A DNA stretch of 64,000 nucleotides from Nannochloropsis oceanica (lineage: Eukaryota > Sar > Eustigmatophyceae > Eustigmatales > Monodopsidaceae), in NCBI GenBank assembly GCA_004519485.1, contig CP038125.1:310001-374000 (forward strand), written 5' to 3'. This document shows positions 32,676 through 45,253 of this stretch, one piece after another; the first letter of the stretch is position 1, and each line of letters opens with the position of its first letter. The notes beneath the pieces are model-generated. The model had not been told where the DNA came from and did no database searches. It was given only the letters and a program-made list of their open reading frames with translations. The position numbers were made by a program, and so were the translations under genes.

Positions 32676-35600
32676 ATGACCCTCCCCGAACTCCTCTCCG
32701 CTGCCCAGGCTTTCCTTGCCCGACATGAATACACGCAAGCCAAACAATTGCTGCAAGCCCTCATCGTTGAGATCCTCCGCCTAAATCGCCTCCAGAGAAA
32801 CCACCACCCTTCCTCTCTTCCTCCCTCCTCCCTCCAAATCCCCGGCACCACATCCTCCTCCTCCTCCTCCTCCTCCTCTTCCTCTTCCAGCGCGAACCTC
32901 AACCTCCCGCTTCTCCACGCTCACGCCCTTTTCCATCTCGCGCAAGCCTACTACCACGAAGGGCAAGACTTCGACCAAGCAGCCTACTGCTTCCTTCTCT
33001 CTTCCAAGCCCTATCCCCCCCTCTCGGGTCTAGCTCGCGAGAATTTTCGCCTGTCCTTTTCAAAAAGTGACGTCTTTTCTTTGTTCAGTCAGGAGAACAA
33101 AAGGATGTTGGAGGGAGGGGGGATAGGAGCAGGACAGCGGCTGAGCTCACTGTTTTGGGACAGTGGGAGGCATCGCAGAATCGTGAGGGCGGTCAGGAGA
33201 AGTTTATTGATGAGGAGGGAGGGAGGGAGGGGAGGAGGGGGGGGGGCGCCGTCTATTGTGCTTCTGGGGCCAACGGCATGTATACTGGCCATCTTGCTAG
33301 CAAGACAGGTAAGAGAGATTAGGGGAAAGGAGAAGGATGACTGCTATTCTTTAAAAAGGAAAGAGGGTAGAAAAAGGAGAAGAGGGAGATGGTCGGGGTG
33401 CTTTCGGAAGAATAGGAGGGCGCTCTCTCAATTTTAGACTTCGACGGGGGGAGGATTTTGACAAGTTTTTTTTGGGGGGGGGGCGGGGATAAAATGGTGT
33501 GACTGAGATGAGGTTTCTCCTACGGTGCACGACTCAAACACCTTCCCCTCCTCTTTCCCCTCCACAGGAAGTGTTTGCATTGGACTATAACCTCCTTGTC
33601 GTGGAGGACTCACGCGTCGCCTCCCTTTTGGGCAAAGCCACGTTGGAAGCCAACGGTACGCCCTTCCCTCCCTCCCTCCTTCTTCCCGCTCCCTCCCTGC
33701 CTTCCTTGCCATCTTGGCTGCTTCGTCGTCCCCGTCATTTTGACATCCACATTTCCTTACACATTTAAGATTTCTGAATTCTCTCCCACCCACACCCTCT
33801 CCCTCCTTCCACCCCTCCCTCCCTCCCTCCCTCCCTCCCTCCAGGCGAGCTACCCGTCACCTTCCTCGACAGCAAAACCCTCCTCTGCACGCCCGCCCTG
33901 AGAGACAAAGTTGCAGCCGTCGCTTTCGATCCATTCCCCTACTCATTTCCCACCTCGTCCTCCGTCTCTTCCTCCCCCTCCTCCTCCCCCTTGGCGCTCA
34001 TCGGGCAGCTCCTGGCCACCCGTCGGGCGACCGGCCTCCCCCCTCCCTCCCTCACTCCTTCCTTCCTCCGGGTATCTTTCCAGCTCGTACAAGGGGAGGG
34101 TGGGAAGGAGGGAGGGCTGCGGGACATGACCCAAGTGGCGCCGAAGGAGGAAGGGGTGGTGTGTGGCTTGCACCTAGGACACGTTATGGATGCCCTGGGG
34201 AAACGCGCCGTTCCCCTCGATGGCTGGAGGGAGGGAGGAAAGAGGGGGGGAGGGAGGAGATATGTGCCGTTGATGGGCGGCGAAGCCAGGGTGGAGGACG
34301 ACTTGTCCATGACGATCTCAACCGAAGACCTCGCGGCGGCAGGAGCATCAGCAGCAGGAGCAGCAGCAGGTGGTGGTGGGGCACTTTCGTCCTCTGTCCC
34401 TCCATCGCTTTCTTCCTCCCTTGAGCGGATCTGGACCTTCACTGTCACGCGTTCCGGGCAAGCGGAGGCTGTCTTGTATTGGGTTGATGCCCTGGATGAA
34501 GACCATCGCCTCCTGGTGTCTTCCCTCCCTCCCTCCTCTTCTCCCTCGTGCCACCCGCCCTCCACCCCCTCCTCCAATTTCTCCAATTTCTCCGCGTCCT
34601 CCGCCTCTTCCTCTCTACCGTCCTCCTCCCTTCATTGCTTTCCCATGATCTGGGTGGATTTCCAACCGTTTCCCGTCCAAGCCGGACAGAGCCTCACCAT
34701 TCACTGTCGCCTCGGCCCAGCCCTCCCTCCCTCCCTCCCTCCCCCTTCCTCTGGCAGCAGCAGCAGGAGGAGGATGAGTGGGGAAGGAGGGATCAGCTGG
34801 GCGTGGCTTGATCCTTCTGACGTCCGCTTTCTAGTCGATTACCAGGGGGGGGCCGAGGGCGAGGGCGAAGGAGGGAGGGAGGGAGGGAGGGAGGGGGGGA
34901 TCCCTTCTTACCATTTCCCGATGTTGAACGATAGGGTACGAAACAACGTTTACGCGGCGGCTATAAAGAGGGCCGTGACCAGGACGAGGGCAGGGAGGAT
35001 GGGGGGGGGGCGGCCCATCACAGTGTTGGATATCGGAGCCGGCAGTGGGTTGTTGGGCATGCTGGCGGCGAGGGAGGGAGGGAGGGAGAGAGGGGAGGAG
35101 GTCGAGGTGTGGTGTCTGGAGAAGGAAGCTTTGTTGGCAGGTGCGGCGTACTTACTCGCAGAAGACAACGGCTTGTCGGAGAGGGTGGTGGTGGTGAACG
35201 AGGCCAGCACTGATCTAGAGGATGCCACGCAGCTCCTTGAGGAAGAGGAGGTGGAGGAGGGGGAAGAGGGAGGGAGGGAAGGAAGACGATTCGACGTTTT
35301 GGTGAGTGAGGTGTTTGGGGATCAGCCGTTTTCAGAGGGCGCGCTGCAGACCTTCAGGCATGCACAGGAGAGCATGATGGAGGAAGGTGCCATCATCCTT
35401 CCCTCCCGCCTTCGCCTGTGGGCGACTCTCGGGTGGGGAGGGCAGGAGATGGAGAAGCTCGGCCGCTTTCCTAGTAGAGGAGATTTTGGGGAGGGAGGAA
35501 CGGAGGGTGGGTGGGTAGAACGGGATGGGGAGGAGGAAGGGACGGAGGGGTTGATGGAAGAAGAGGAGGGGGGCGCTGCGGGGCTGGAGTTGTCGGCATG

Positions 35601-36162
35601 GGATTGCGCCCTGGAGGTGCCGTTGTGTGTTAATTTGGAGACGGTCCTCCCCCCCTCCCTCCCTCGGTATCTTGCTCTTGAGCCCGTATGTATAGGAGAG
35701 GTGGATTTAGATCAGAGGCCATTGCCTCTGGCCGGCCAATTGGAGGGAGGTTCGTTGGTGATCAAGGAGGGAAGAAGGGAGGGAGGGAGGAAAGGCGGGA
35801 GGCGGGAAGAAGAGGAGGAGGAGGGGGAGGAGGAGCAGGAAGAGGAGGAGGAGGAGAAGGAAGAAGGAGAAGGAAGGCGAGCAAATGCGTTGATTGTCTG
35901 GTTCGAGCTTGTAATGTTCCCGGAGGACGAGGAGGAGGTTGAGGTCGAGGAGGGCGAAGGAGTGGGAGCGGGGGGACTGGTGCTGAGCACGGCCCCGAGT
36001 GGGCCGCGAGGGATGTCGAGTCATTGGAAGCAGGTTGTTTTCTACCTTCCTCCCTCTCACCCTCACACTACGAGTTTAAAGGCAGGAGAGAGGGTGAGGA
36101 TTGTGGGTGCTTATGACAGAGACCGGCTGCGGGTGCAAGTGGTGGGGAAGGAGGAAGGGTAG
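32676..36162 (+). CDS. TPR-containing protein arginine methyltransferase (PRMT7/9-like)
   Basis: Exons 32676-33308, 33568-33655 and 33845-36162 join in phase to 1,012 residues. SAM-dependent arginine methylation is the expected activity. The N-terminus is a TPR-like helical region: LLSAAQAFLARHEYTQAKQL and HALFHLAQAYYHEGQDFDQA. The middle (about 190-560) is diverged and could be a worn methyltransferase-like fold; no motif I is seen there. The catalytic domain starts with FPMLNDRVRNNVYAAAIKRA, then motif I VLDIGAGSGLLGMLAAR near 633. The double-E loop VSEVFGDQPFSEG near 726 has both glutamates nine apart as in PRMTs. SHWKQVVFYL near 963 is the THW-loop counterpart. E-G-G-R, poly-Glu and L-P-P-S runs are inserted between conserved blocks. 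Confidence 0.83.
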
Positions 36163-36918
36163 GAGGAAGAGGGATGGAAAGAGCGATTGCCAGTAGAGAG
36201 TAGTTCGTAAGAAGTGGAGAGAGGATGGGGGATGAGGGAGTTGAAAGAACCGCGAGAGGGAGGGAGTATGGGGAGGATAGAGAAGTAGGGTAGCGGAAGA
36301 GCGGGGAATTAGTGTGTAAAGAGAAATTAGTGGTCTATAGGGTATTTGAGGGAAGGCTTACTATGATATTCGAAAGTAAATCGAGAACTCAAAAAAGCCA
36401 AAACAAATAGATTAGGGAAAGAGTTCTTGTATGCGCTCTCGTTTCTCCCACGCGTGTCATTACCTGTCGATTCTTAGTCACTATCTCCTTTTTGAAAGTC
36501 TTTGCCTTTCCATCATATTACTCAATCTTCATTTGTTTTGATTCACTTTTATCCTGCTCGGGCGTATGGGTGAATCATTTCCGCCATCCCCTCCCTCGAC
36601 CCCTCCCTGTCTATCTTTATATTTGGTTTCGTTTTTCCTTTTCTGTGCTCCATTGTCTCATCTCCCTCTCTCCACCTAGTATACGTATTTGACGTTTCTC
36701 ATTTTGTCGCGCAACCCCTTTCTTTGCGAGACTATGAGTAAAGCGCCCTCGCTCATGTGCAGGTGCGTTGTTTCTCTCTTGAACTTGACACCGCCAAGTC
36801 AGCACTCTTCAATAAATAAAATAAAAGAAGGCGCATTTGATCCCTCAACCACAAAATCAACGCTTTGATTCCCTTTAAGTCGCTTGCGGAAGCTGAGGCT
36901 TTAATCTATGGCGACTGT
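36163..36918. other. Convergent 3' region between the methyltransferase and ABC transporter genes
   Basis: G-rich just after the methyltransferase stop and AT-richer to the right. No gene or RNA is supported. Confidence 0.4.
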
Positions 36919-39900
36919 TTAAGACAGTCCCTGCTGGTGGGCAAGAGCCGCGAAGGAGCCATTGCCAGCCATGAGAGACTTGAAGGTCCCTTGCTCAACA
37001 ATCTCCCCATACCGCATTACCACAATCAAGTCGGCGTCGCGAATGGTCGAAAGACGGTGGGCAATTACTAGGGTGGTGCGCTTCTTCTGCTTTTGCAGGT
37101 CGTCGAGCGCCTCTTGCACCAAGCTCTCGGATTCATTGTCCAAGGCCTGTGGTAGATAAGGGGAGTATCAAAGTAAGTTATCGTATTTAGCACACATGGG
37201 CGCTAGAGACGGTAGAGAATACAACATAAGCAGGTGTACAAAATGGTGTAATCACTGTCTCTCTCTCTCTCCCCCTCCTTCTACACAGAATCAAAACTCA
37301 CAGACGTCGCCTCGTCCAAGAGCAAAATGGGCGCATCCTTGATGATGGCCCGCGCTATCGCCAGCCGCTGCTTCTGCCCGCCACTCACGTTGATGCTCCC
37401 TTCAGCCAGGTCCGTCTCATAAGCATCGCTGAACTGCATGATGAAATCGTGTGCATGTGCGGCCTTGGCTGCCGCAATAATCTGATCGCGTGTCGCACCT
37501 TCCAAGCCGTAGGCAATGTTCTCGGCGACGGTGCCCTTGAAAAGGATGGGCTAGAGATTAGAGGGAAAGGAAAGAAGTGAGACAGCTGCTCTTTATTTAA
37601 ATCACACAAAGAAACCACACGCATACCTCTTGTCCAACATAGGAGATGTGCTGGCGCAGGCTCTTGACATTGATGTCCTTCAGGTCCATCCCGTCCAAGC
37701 ACACAGTCCCCGCTTCCGGGTCGTAAAATCGCATAGTCAGCGCAACCGTCGTACTTTTCCCCGAGCCGGACTGGCCCACAAAGGCAACAGTCTGCCCAGC
37801 GGGAATGCAAAGGGAGAAGCCGTTCGGCTTATCCGGACCGCCTAAAATGTATTGATCAGGGCGAGCAGGGTAGCGGAAAGCGATATTTTTGAACTGTATT
37901 TTATAATATGAGTGGGAAGAAGATGGGCAGGGATCGTCGTTAGATTTTTGACAAACGCAACTTAATAGCGAGAGTTATAGGCATATATACATTCAAATAT
38001 GTCCAACATACCTCAATCTCTCCCTTGACATTGCTGAGCCGCGCGCCCGTTGAAGCCAGCGAATCAATTTGCTGGTCCTCGCTGTACACCAAGTCCAACA
38101 CACGGTTCGTCGCCTCCCGCCCTTCCTTCACGTCCGCCATGTCAGTAAGAGCCTGCCCAAGGCCCATGGCCCCCATGAGAATGGACATAATCGCTTGCAT
38201 CATTTGCTCAAAGGTATATTTCCCGTCCGAGACCAGGTTACCGCCAAACCAGAAAAGGAGGCCATAGGTCGCAAACATCACAAATTGGGTCAGTCCAAAG
38301 ACTATGCCGCTCACCACCCCTTTCACCTTCTTCCTCGCCGCCAAGGGAGCAATGGCTACGCCGTACTTGGTAAGCATCCCCTCCTGCATGCTAAACGCGG
38401 CGACCGTGCGGATTGAGGTGATAGCCGCACTCAGCAGCCCGCTTGCCTCCTCGCCCCCCTCGCTTCCGGCCTTTTCCGAGACTTGTCCGAGAGCGATTTG
38501 CATCTGAATGGCGTTTGCACCGGCTTGGATAGGAAAGGTCGCGAGCGTCACAAGAGCAATCTCCCAGGATGCGGTCATAGCGATGAGAAGGCCCACAAAT
38601 AGGGTGAAGAAAGCCTGACACTGTCTCCCGAGCATGTCCCCACTGATCTTGTGAATCTGCTGCGTCTCCGTTTCCAACCGCGAGGACAATGCGCCCAGGT
38701 TGTTCTCGGGCATGTCAAACCAGCCGATATTGCGCCTGATCATCGCTTCAAAACAGCTCTTGCGTAACCAGCACGCCAATCGCTCCGACACATTTCCCAA
38801 TCCCCAAAACGCCGTTGTGTAGAAGGTGACTGCAGATATACCCAACAAAACAAACATTCCGGCCCAGAAGCTGCCACGCTCAATAATATAATTCTTGTCC
38901 ATGGAATAAAATACGTTCATGACATTCGCCAGCAAGTAGCCCCAAAGGGGAAACAGCACCCCCAAGGCACAGTTGCTCAGGAGGCCAACCGTGAGATACG
39001 GCCAGTGACGGAAGGAGAGACCCCAGAGGGAAGGACGTGCTTCCTTCTTGTCATCTTCATAAAAGGTGAGGGACTGGCGAAGCGCGTGGCTGACGGCACG
39101 AGACAGTCGACGGACACTTAGTCCCAGCCCTGCATAGCCAGTAGACATGGCCTTTACCAGCACCGGTGGTGCCTCTTCCTTCACCACTTCTCCCGCGCCA
39201 CAAGCCACCGCCTCCTCCTGCACATTACCTCCCTGGAGCGCAACGAGCTCAGCGTATAGACTATTGAGCGTCAAGAGCTCGTCGTGCGAACCGATCTCTT
39301 TGACTTGGCCTTTGTCAATGACCGCGATCTTGTCGGCGTTTCGAATAGTGCTCAAACGATGGGCCACCACAAAGGTCGTTCGCTTCTTGGTGCGCGACAG
39401 GTTGTCAAGAGCCTCCTGTACCACCTTCTCGCTCTGTGAGTCTAATGCCGAAGTCGCCTCGTCCTACGAATGGGGAGAGTGGTTTAAGGGACGTAGATTA
39501 AAAAATGGTGAGCACAATCAAATCACGAGAGAAAGAGAAGTGAGCGGTTGCTCCACGCGTGCATGCCTCCATGACCCTGCGCTACACACAGCGGCCGCAC
39601 TTACCAAGAGCAAGATGGCCGGGTTCTTAATGATCGCACGCGCAATGGCAATACGTTGCTTCTGCCCGCCCGAGAGTTGACTGCCGCGTTGGCCAACCTC
39701 GGTCTTGAGCCCCTCGGGTAAAGCCATACAGAAATCATAAGCATTCGCAGCCTTGGCGGCCGCAATCACCTCCTCATCCGTGGCACCAGGCTTGCCCGTG
39801 CGGATGTTGTCGGCGATGGAGCCGGTGAAGAGGACTAGCGTAGAAGAAAGGGAAAAGGGAGCGAAGGAGAGTTAGACGATCTGCGTAACCTTTAGCTCCC

Positions 39901-41839
39901 GGGGGAAACAAGAATGGAAAGAAGACAGGAGGAGCAAGCAAAAAACAGCTCTTAAATCAAGGGAAAAAGGCAAATGTACCTGGCTCCTGCCCGACATAAC
40001 CAATGCAGTCTCTCAAGAAGTTGATGTTCAAAGAACGGATGTCATGCCCGTCCAAGGTAATCGTCCCAACGACCGGGTCAAAAAATCGGAGCAATAGTGA
40101 GATGGCCGTACTCTTCCCCGAGCCACTCGGGCCACACAGCGCGATAGTCTCGCCTGCCTGGACGCTGAGCTTGTAGTTGTTGCAGACACGATTCAGAGGA
40201 CGGGCAGGGTAATGGAAGTCTTGGGACGGAAGGCGGGATGGAAAAGGGGAAGGAGTGAGTCAAGAGAGGTGGGGCCGGTCGGAAACACGCCAGAGAAGTA
40301 GTGAGGGGTGAGCGGGAGTGAAATTTGAAAAAGAGATGCTGGCGACTACGAGCTTCCAGATAAGAGACGCAGGACTCATGTAAGGAAATAAGAAACAGGG
40401 AGGTGATTTAGGCGTACCTTCCACATCAAACTCAATATCACCCCGCACATTTTGCAGCGTCTTTCCGTCTTTCGACAATGCGTCCATGGCTGGCGTCCGC
40501 TTCACAATCCTCATTACCCTAACTAAGCTTGTCCTTGCCACAGCCACCGCGTTCAAAGACGGAGCCAGTTGCCCCAACGAAAAGGCACCGATCAAAAACG
40601 AGAAAAAGGTGGTAATTACAGCCCCTCCTGTGATACACCCTACACCTCCCGACTGCACACACTCCAAGTCATTCGCCACCTGCTGCGAGCCATACCAAAA
40701 GGCAAGGGCATAAATAAAAAACGCGCTCGAAAACAGCATCCCGTTGGCCGCCCCTAGCTTCAGACTCTTGCCTATGCCCACTTTCTCCGCTTCTTCAATC
40801 AATTTATTGTAAGCAGCAGTAAACTTCCGCTCAGCTCCTAGGGAAGCCACCGTACGGATAGCCCCAAGCGCCTCGCTCGCCACCCCTCCTGCTTTGGCGT
40901 ACTGGTTTGTACTCGCCGACTGAGCCTCCGACATCACAGAAGACAAGGCAGCCGCCGCCCCGCCGATCAGCGGCAACCCCGCAATGAGCACCAGCGACAA
41001 ACGCCAAGACTGCGTGAAAGCAATAACCAGACCAGCCACGAATTGAGCAAGGCCTTGTATCCCGTCCGCGACACGACGCCCAGTACCTTCTTGGAAGGAC
41101 GTGGTTGCCTCCGAGAGAACTGTGGCGAGCTCCCCCCCGTTGTTAGTGTCAAACCAACCGATTTCCTGCGAAGGTGAGGGGAGGCAGGGATGGCGGGTAT
41201 AATGAGTAGGATATACAGGGTAGGTATAAATGGGAAATGATGTGTGTGTGACGATGGGCGAAGTGAACATGGAGAGATCCAGAAGTGAAAAAAGGGTAGA
41301 TGAAGGTATGCGTGCACATGTAAACGCCTCTACCCATTGCTACCACCCACTTTATCTCCCTCCCCTCCCACATACCTACACTCCCCGTCCGCCCTTCCTT
41401 TCCTGTTCACAATACAATTCACACGTACCTGTCGCAGAATAGATCGCAGCAATGTCGCTCGTAGCCTCTCTGTCTGTCGAGCGGAGGCAAACGCAAAGAA
41501 GGCGACCTGAAGGGCAGAGACCAAAAAGGCCCCTGCCCCCAATGCAGCCATGGCCATTGCGAGCTGGTTGATGGTGTCTTGGAAAGACCCTTGACCCTTT
41601 CCGATCTCGTCCAAAAGGGACCCAAAAATGAGCATGAACGCCGGCATTGCCACGCCGGTCGCACAGGCACAGATAGTCCCTAGAAACATGCAGACCCAGT
41701 CCAAGCCGTCGGCGAAGTAGAAGAGGTCTGAGTAGGGCGCCAGTTCCACCTTGGGCGCAGGCGCAGCCTTCGCCACAGCTACAACCTTGCTGGTGGTGGC
41801 CTCGGCAGGCATCTCAATTGCTGTATTGGCAGCCGCCAT
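36919..41839 (-). CDS. ABCB-type full transporter (P-glycoprotein/MDR family)
   Basis: Eight exons: 41839-41429, 41165-40418, 40219-39980, 39834-39605, 39463-38012, 37893-37627, 37550-37302 and 37146-36919. They join in phase to 1,274 residues, the usual full-transporter size, laid out TMD1-NBD1-TMD2-NBD2. NBD1 has Walker [11 protein letters not shown]-loop YVGQE, signature LSGGQKQR and Walker [16 protein letters not shown]2 has [34 protein letters not shown] and H-loop AHRLST. Both sites look competent for ATP hydrolysis. The start [18 protein letters not shown] has no plastid or secretory presequence, so plasma or vacuolar membrane is likely. The substrate cannot be inferred. Introns in the two NBDs fall at nearly matching places. 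Confidence 0.93.
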
Positions 41840-42866
41840 GCTTGCTTAAAGGTGATAGGTGTGTGGGTGGCTGTGTTGACCCTGTGGTTGGATAAAGGGT
41901 GGAAGGGGAAAAAAGCGAGTGCCTGGTATAAGGTCAGGCACTGTGAAGACAGTGGATTAGCGATGTTTAGCTTGACAAAAATCTCGGTCTGGCTTTTAAT
42001 AGCAATTCGAGTACCTGAGCAGAGGAGGGAATGGTTGTGCCATAGGTGTTGCGACGACGGCCCTTCGACAAGTACAGGCTTCGCGAGAGAAGGACAGAAA
42101 AGAATTAGGACACGTAATATGATCACTATTGAAGGGTACACATGAGACACACAAGCAAGTAGTTATGCATTCATTATTGTATTGGGGAGGGATTCAGGGG
42201 GTAAAACGGTGCACTGCTCCTTTTTGGTGAAACGGAAAGCCGTTACATGACAGCTGCACTTTTTATACAAGAGTTTGTGTCTTACGGGTCGCATATTTGC
42301 TCAAGTAGCTTGAGCTATTGTTGTGTTGGTAGATAATTTGGTCTCCTGGGTTGCGCAGACAAACAATTTGCCCTTTTATGCCTAGAACAAGTTTGTGTGA
42401 CCGACTTGCCGTTCCGAAATGAAGAGGTTGAGGGATTCCCTTTGCGCAAGTCCAGCTTACTGGGGTCCCCAAGCCATTCCATTCATGATGGTTGTCCTCG
42501 AAAAGATGAGTCGTATAAGTGTAGTACTTGCCTACGTAGTTCAAATCCAAATCATTTTCCATTTGCAGCGCAGGAGTCCTCAAAAAATGAACTCCAATAA
42601 AAAGGACTTGCATCTTTGCTTTTTACTGCTTTTTATTTTATTTTCTCGTTCCTTTGTTATTAAGATTTGAGTATTCTTGACTTAACAAACACTGCTTTTA
42701 TGAGCTCCCCGCTCTCCCCACCCAACCCTACTCCCCCTCTTTGTTCTCCATCTTGCTCGTGTTTCGGTTATCACTTCTGCTGCTGCGGTTGCCAGCTATA
42801 TGGATTACTACTGCCTATTCAAGCAAATTGACGACCTATTGCTACACACACAAATGCTCATATACA
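41840..42866. other. Intergenic region upstream of the ABC transporter gene
   Basis: It contains the promoter of the ABC gene and the 3' flank of the Deg protease gene. Frames up to about 120 codons are open on both strands, but they have no recognisable content and unlike-coding composition. Confidence 0.4.
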
Positions 42867-45253
42867 CTATTGTTCAGACACTTTCTTTGTGCCCCACCAC
42901 CACCGCCCTCCTCCCCCTTTAGGCCTCAACCCACCACCGCCTCCACGCTTCCGCAACCACGGTGGCACCTCCTGCTGCTCCTCCTCCACTTCTTCCCCTT
43001 CCTTCCGCATCGGCGGCAAAGGCTTATAGTAAGGTACCGAGTATACCTGGCAGATCTCTCTGGTTGCGTTCCAGACTGCGTTTTCACGCGCGTCCAACAC
43101 GATGGTCTGCTGCAAGTTCGAATCGACCTTAAAGCGCATCCAGTCTTCCTGACATTCCTCAATCATTTTGGTCAAGTGCGTCAAGTTCCGAACAGGCTCT
43201 TCATTGAAGCTTAAGACACGCGTCAGGCGCGGAGGAAGATAACCATCGTTAAGAGTATGAGGAAATATTTCGGACAAGACAACCACTTCCTCATCGGCAT
43301 ACACGCGGCGAACGCACTCACAAAATGATCGCAACGCGCGTGTGGAACGGTCCGGGTCCAGAATCTCCCAAGACAAAGGCAAAAACAACAACCCCCCCAC
43401 CATCAAATATCCTTGATTCTGCGGTCGCGACGGCAAAATCGGATGGCGCTTCTGCATCTCCCAGGTCAGATTCTTCCGGTGGAACGTCTCAAGCGGTGGC
43501 AAGGCCGCGCCCTCCTCCCCCTCCAGGGGCGGATTCCGTCGCAGCACTTCCATTCTAATCATGTCCCCCACAAAGTGATAGGACATCAAAAACTCAAAAT
43601 TGATGTAATCGCTATCCTTAAAGGGAATCGTCTTGTCGTTCTGAAGCTTCTGTCCATCGATAGACAACACCACGTCATCTCTTTTCAAATGCTCGGCCGC
43701 ATTCGTCCAACCCGCGACGTCGATGACCAAGCATCCTGTATGGTTGCCAGCCACAGACTCACGCAATGCCGTGTTCGTCAGGTCTTGGAGCTCAAACCCC
43801 TGGAGACAGGCGCCCATGTCTTGCCCGTGGCGTCTAAAGTCCTCCAAGAAGTGATTCACCACCTCCACTGGAATGATGTAGCTGGGAGAAAGGAGAGAAG
43901 GAAGGGAAGAAGGGTAAGGATGAAAGGGAAGGAGTCAGCGTGGGAAAGAAAGTCCAAAATGCATGCGTCCATCATCTACGTCCGTAAACGGGAGATTAAT
44001 ACGGGAGGAAGGGGGGAGGTAGGGAGGCAGAACAAGAGAGGATGACTTCTTATTAGACTTACCCGATGTTATCCGATCCTCGGTCCACCCTCTTCCGGTA
44101 GGCAATACCTACGCAATCCCCCTTTTCGTTCAAGACCGGCCCGCCGCTGTTCCCTGGATTGATTGCCTGTGAGAGAAGATGAAGGGGGAAGGGAAGGAGG
44201 GGGTGGAAGAGCGGTGGTGAGCATTGCTTTTTTGCCCTCCTTGTCGCAGTTCTCGTACTCGACAAATGCATCGTCCGTCCATCCCTCCCTCCCTCCTGCT
44301 CTCTCTGCCTCCCTTCCCAGCCTGGCGCTTACCGCATCAATCTGAATCGACAGATATTCGCCATTAAAATGCAACCTGGAGACAATCCCCTTGGTCAGGC
44401 AAATCTTTTCCCCTCCCCTCGGGTAGCCAATCACAGTGACCAACTCCCCCAGCTTGACATCCTCCGGTTCCATCCTTATTGCTTCTACGCCCTCCCAGAA
44501 AACCTCGTCCGGGACACGTAACAATGCCAGGTCAGAGTGATCGCTTTTCCCCAACACTTCCGCTTTAAATAGATTGGAGTTCCCCGGCTTCTTGACATTG
44601 ATTACAACGGCGTCCATCACGCAGTGACTGTTCGTGAGTAACAGCTTCTCCTCTACGTCATATGCCCACGCGGTGGAGAAGGAGGTGGACGTCGGTTGTC
44701 TGCTCCAAGGCCGACGGAACAAAGGAGGGCAAGATATCACTTTCAGCTTGAAAACACTTCCCATCACCTTGGCAGGCAATCCCGTCAGGTCCAACTGCGT
44801 GGGGTGCTTCGCAGGGGGAGGAGGAGGTTCCTGGCCATTGTTCCGCCAGGACTCGACACTGGTGGAGGACTTCGGTGCATCGCTCTCGTCCGGATGGCCA
44901 TCTTCTTCTTCATCGTTACCCCCAGAGGCAGCAGCGGCGGCTGCATAGGTTGTGGTGAGGGGGAGGGTGGCAGTGGCGCCGGCGCATCCACGCCAGGGGT
45001 AGAAAAAGGGAACAGAGGAAACGGTTTCACTGCCTATTGATGGTGAGAGTAGTCTTGCTGGTGGTGGTGGTGCTACTGCTGCTTGGCCTCTTAATGTTTT
45101 TCCTGTAAGGCCGAGGAAGAAGGCGCTGCACGTCTGCGCCATGGTGACAAGCAGAAGCAGCAGCAGCAGCAGGGACGTCACAGAGGGCAGCAGATATGGC
45201 CGCCCCCACCGCGTCGTTATGGCGTTAGTGGGGGTTGTACTTCTTCTCGTCAT
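42867..45253 (-). CDS. Deg/HtrA-family serine protease with PDZ region, plastid-targeted
   Basis: Exons 45253-44333, 44166-44063 and 43881-42867 join in phase to 679 residues. An ATP-independent serine endoprotease of the DegP class. The ATG at 45253 gives a signal peptide (SVTSLLLLLLLLVTMAQT) followed by CSAFFLGLT, a plastid ASAF-type motif; the frame is open upstream but without targeting logic. The catalytic triad is intact: His in LLTNSHCVMDAV (about 209), Asp in SDHSDLALLRV (about 240), Ser in AINPGNSGGPVL (about 313). A PDZ domain follows (GCLVIDVAGWTNAAEHLKRDDVVLSIDG) and then a long second C-terminal region as in plant Deg2/Deg9/Deg10 types. A probable role is turnover of damaged plastid proteins; the exact subfamily is not settled. 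Confidence 0.9.
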
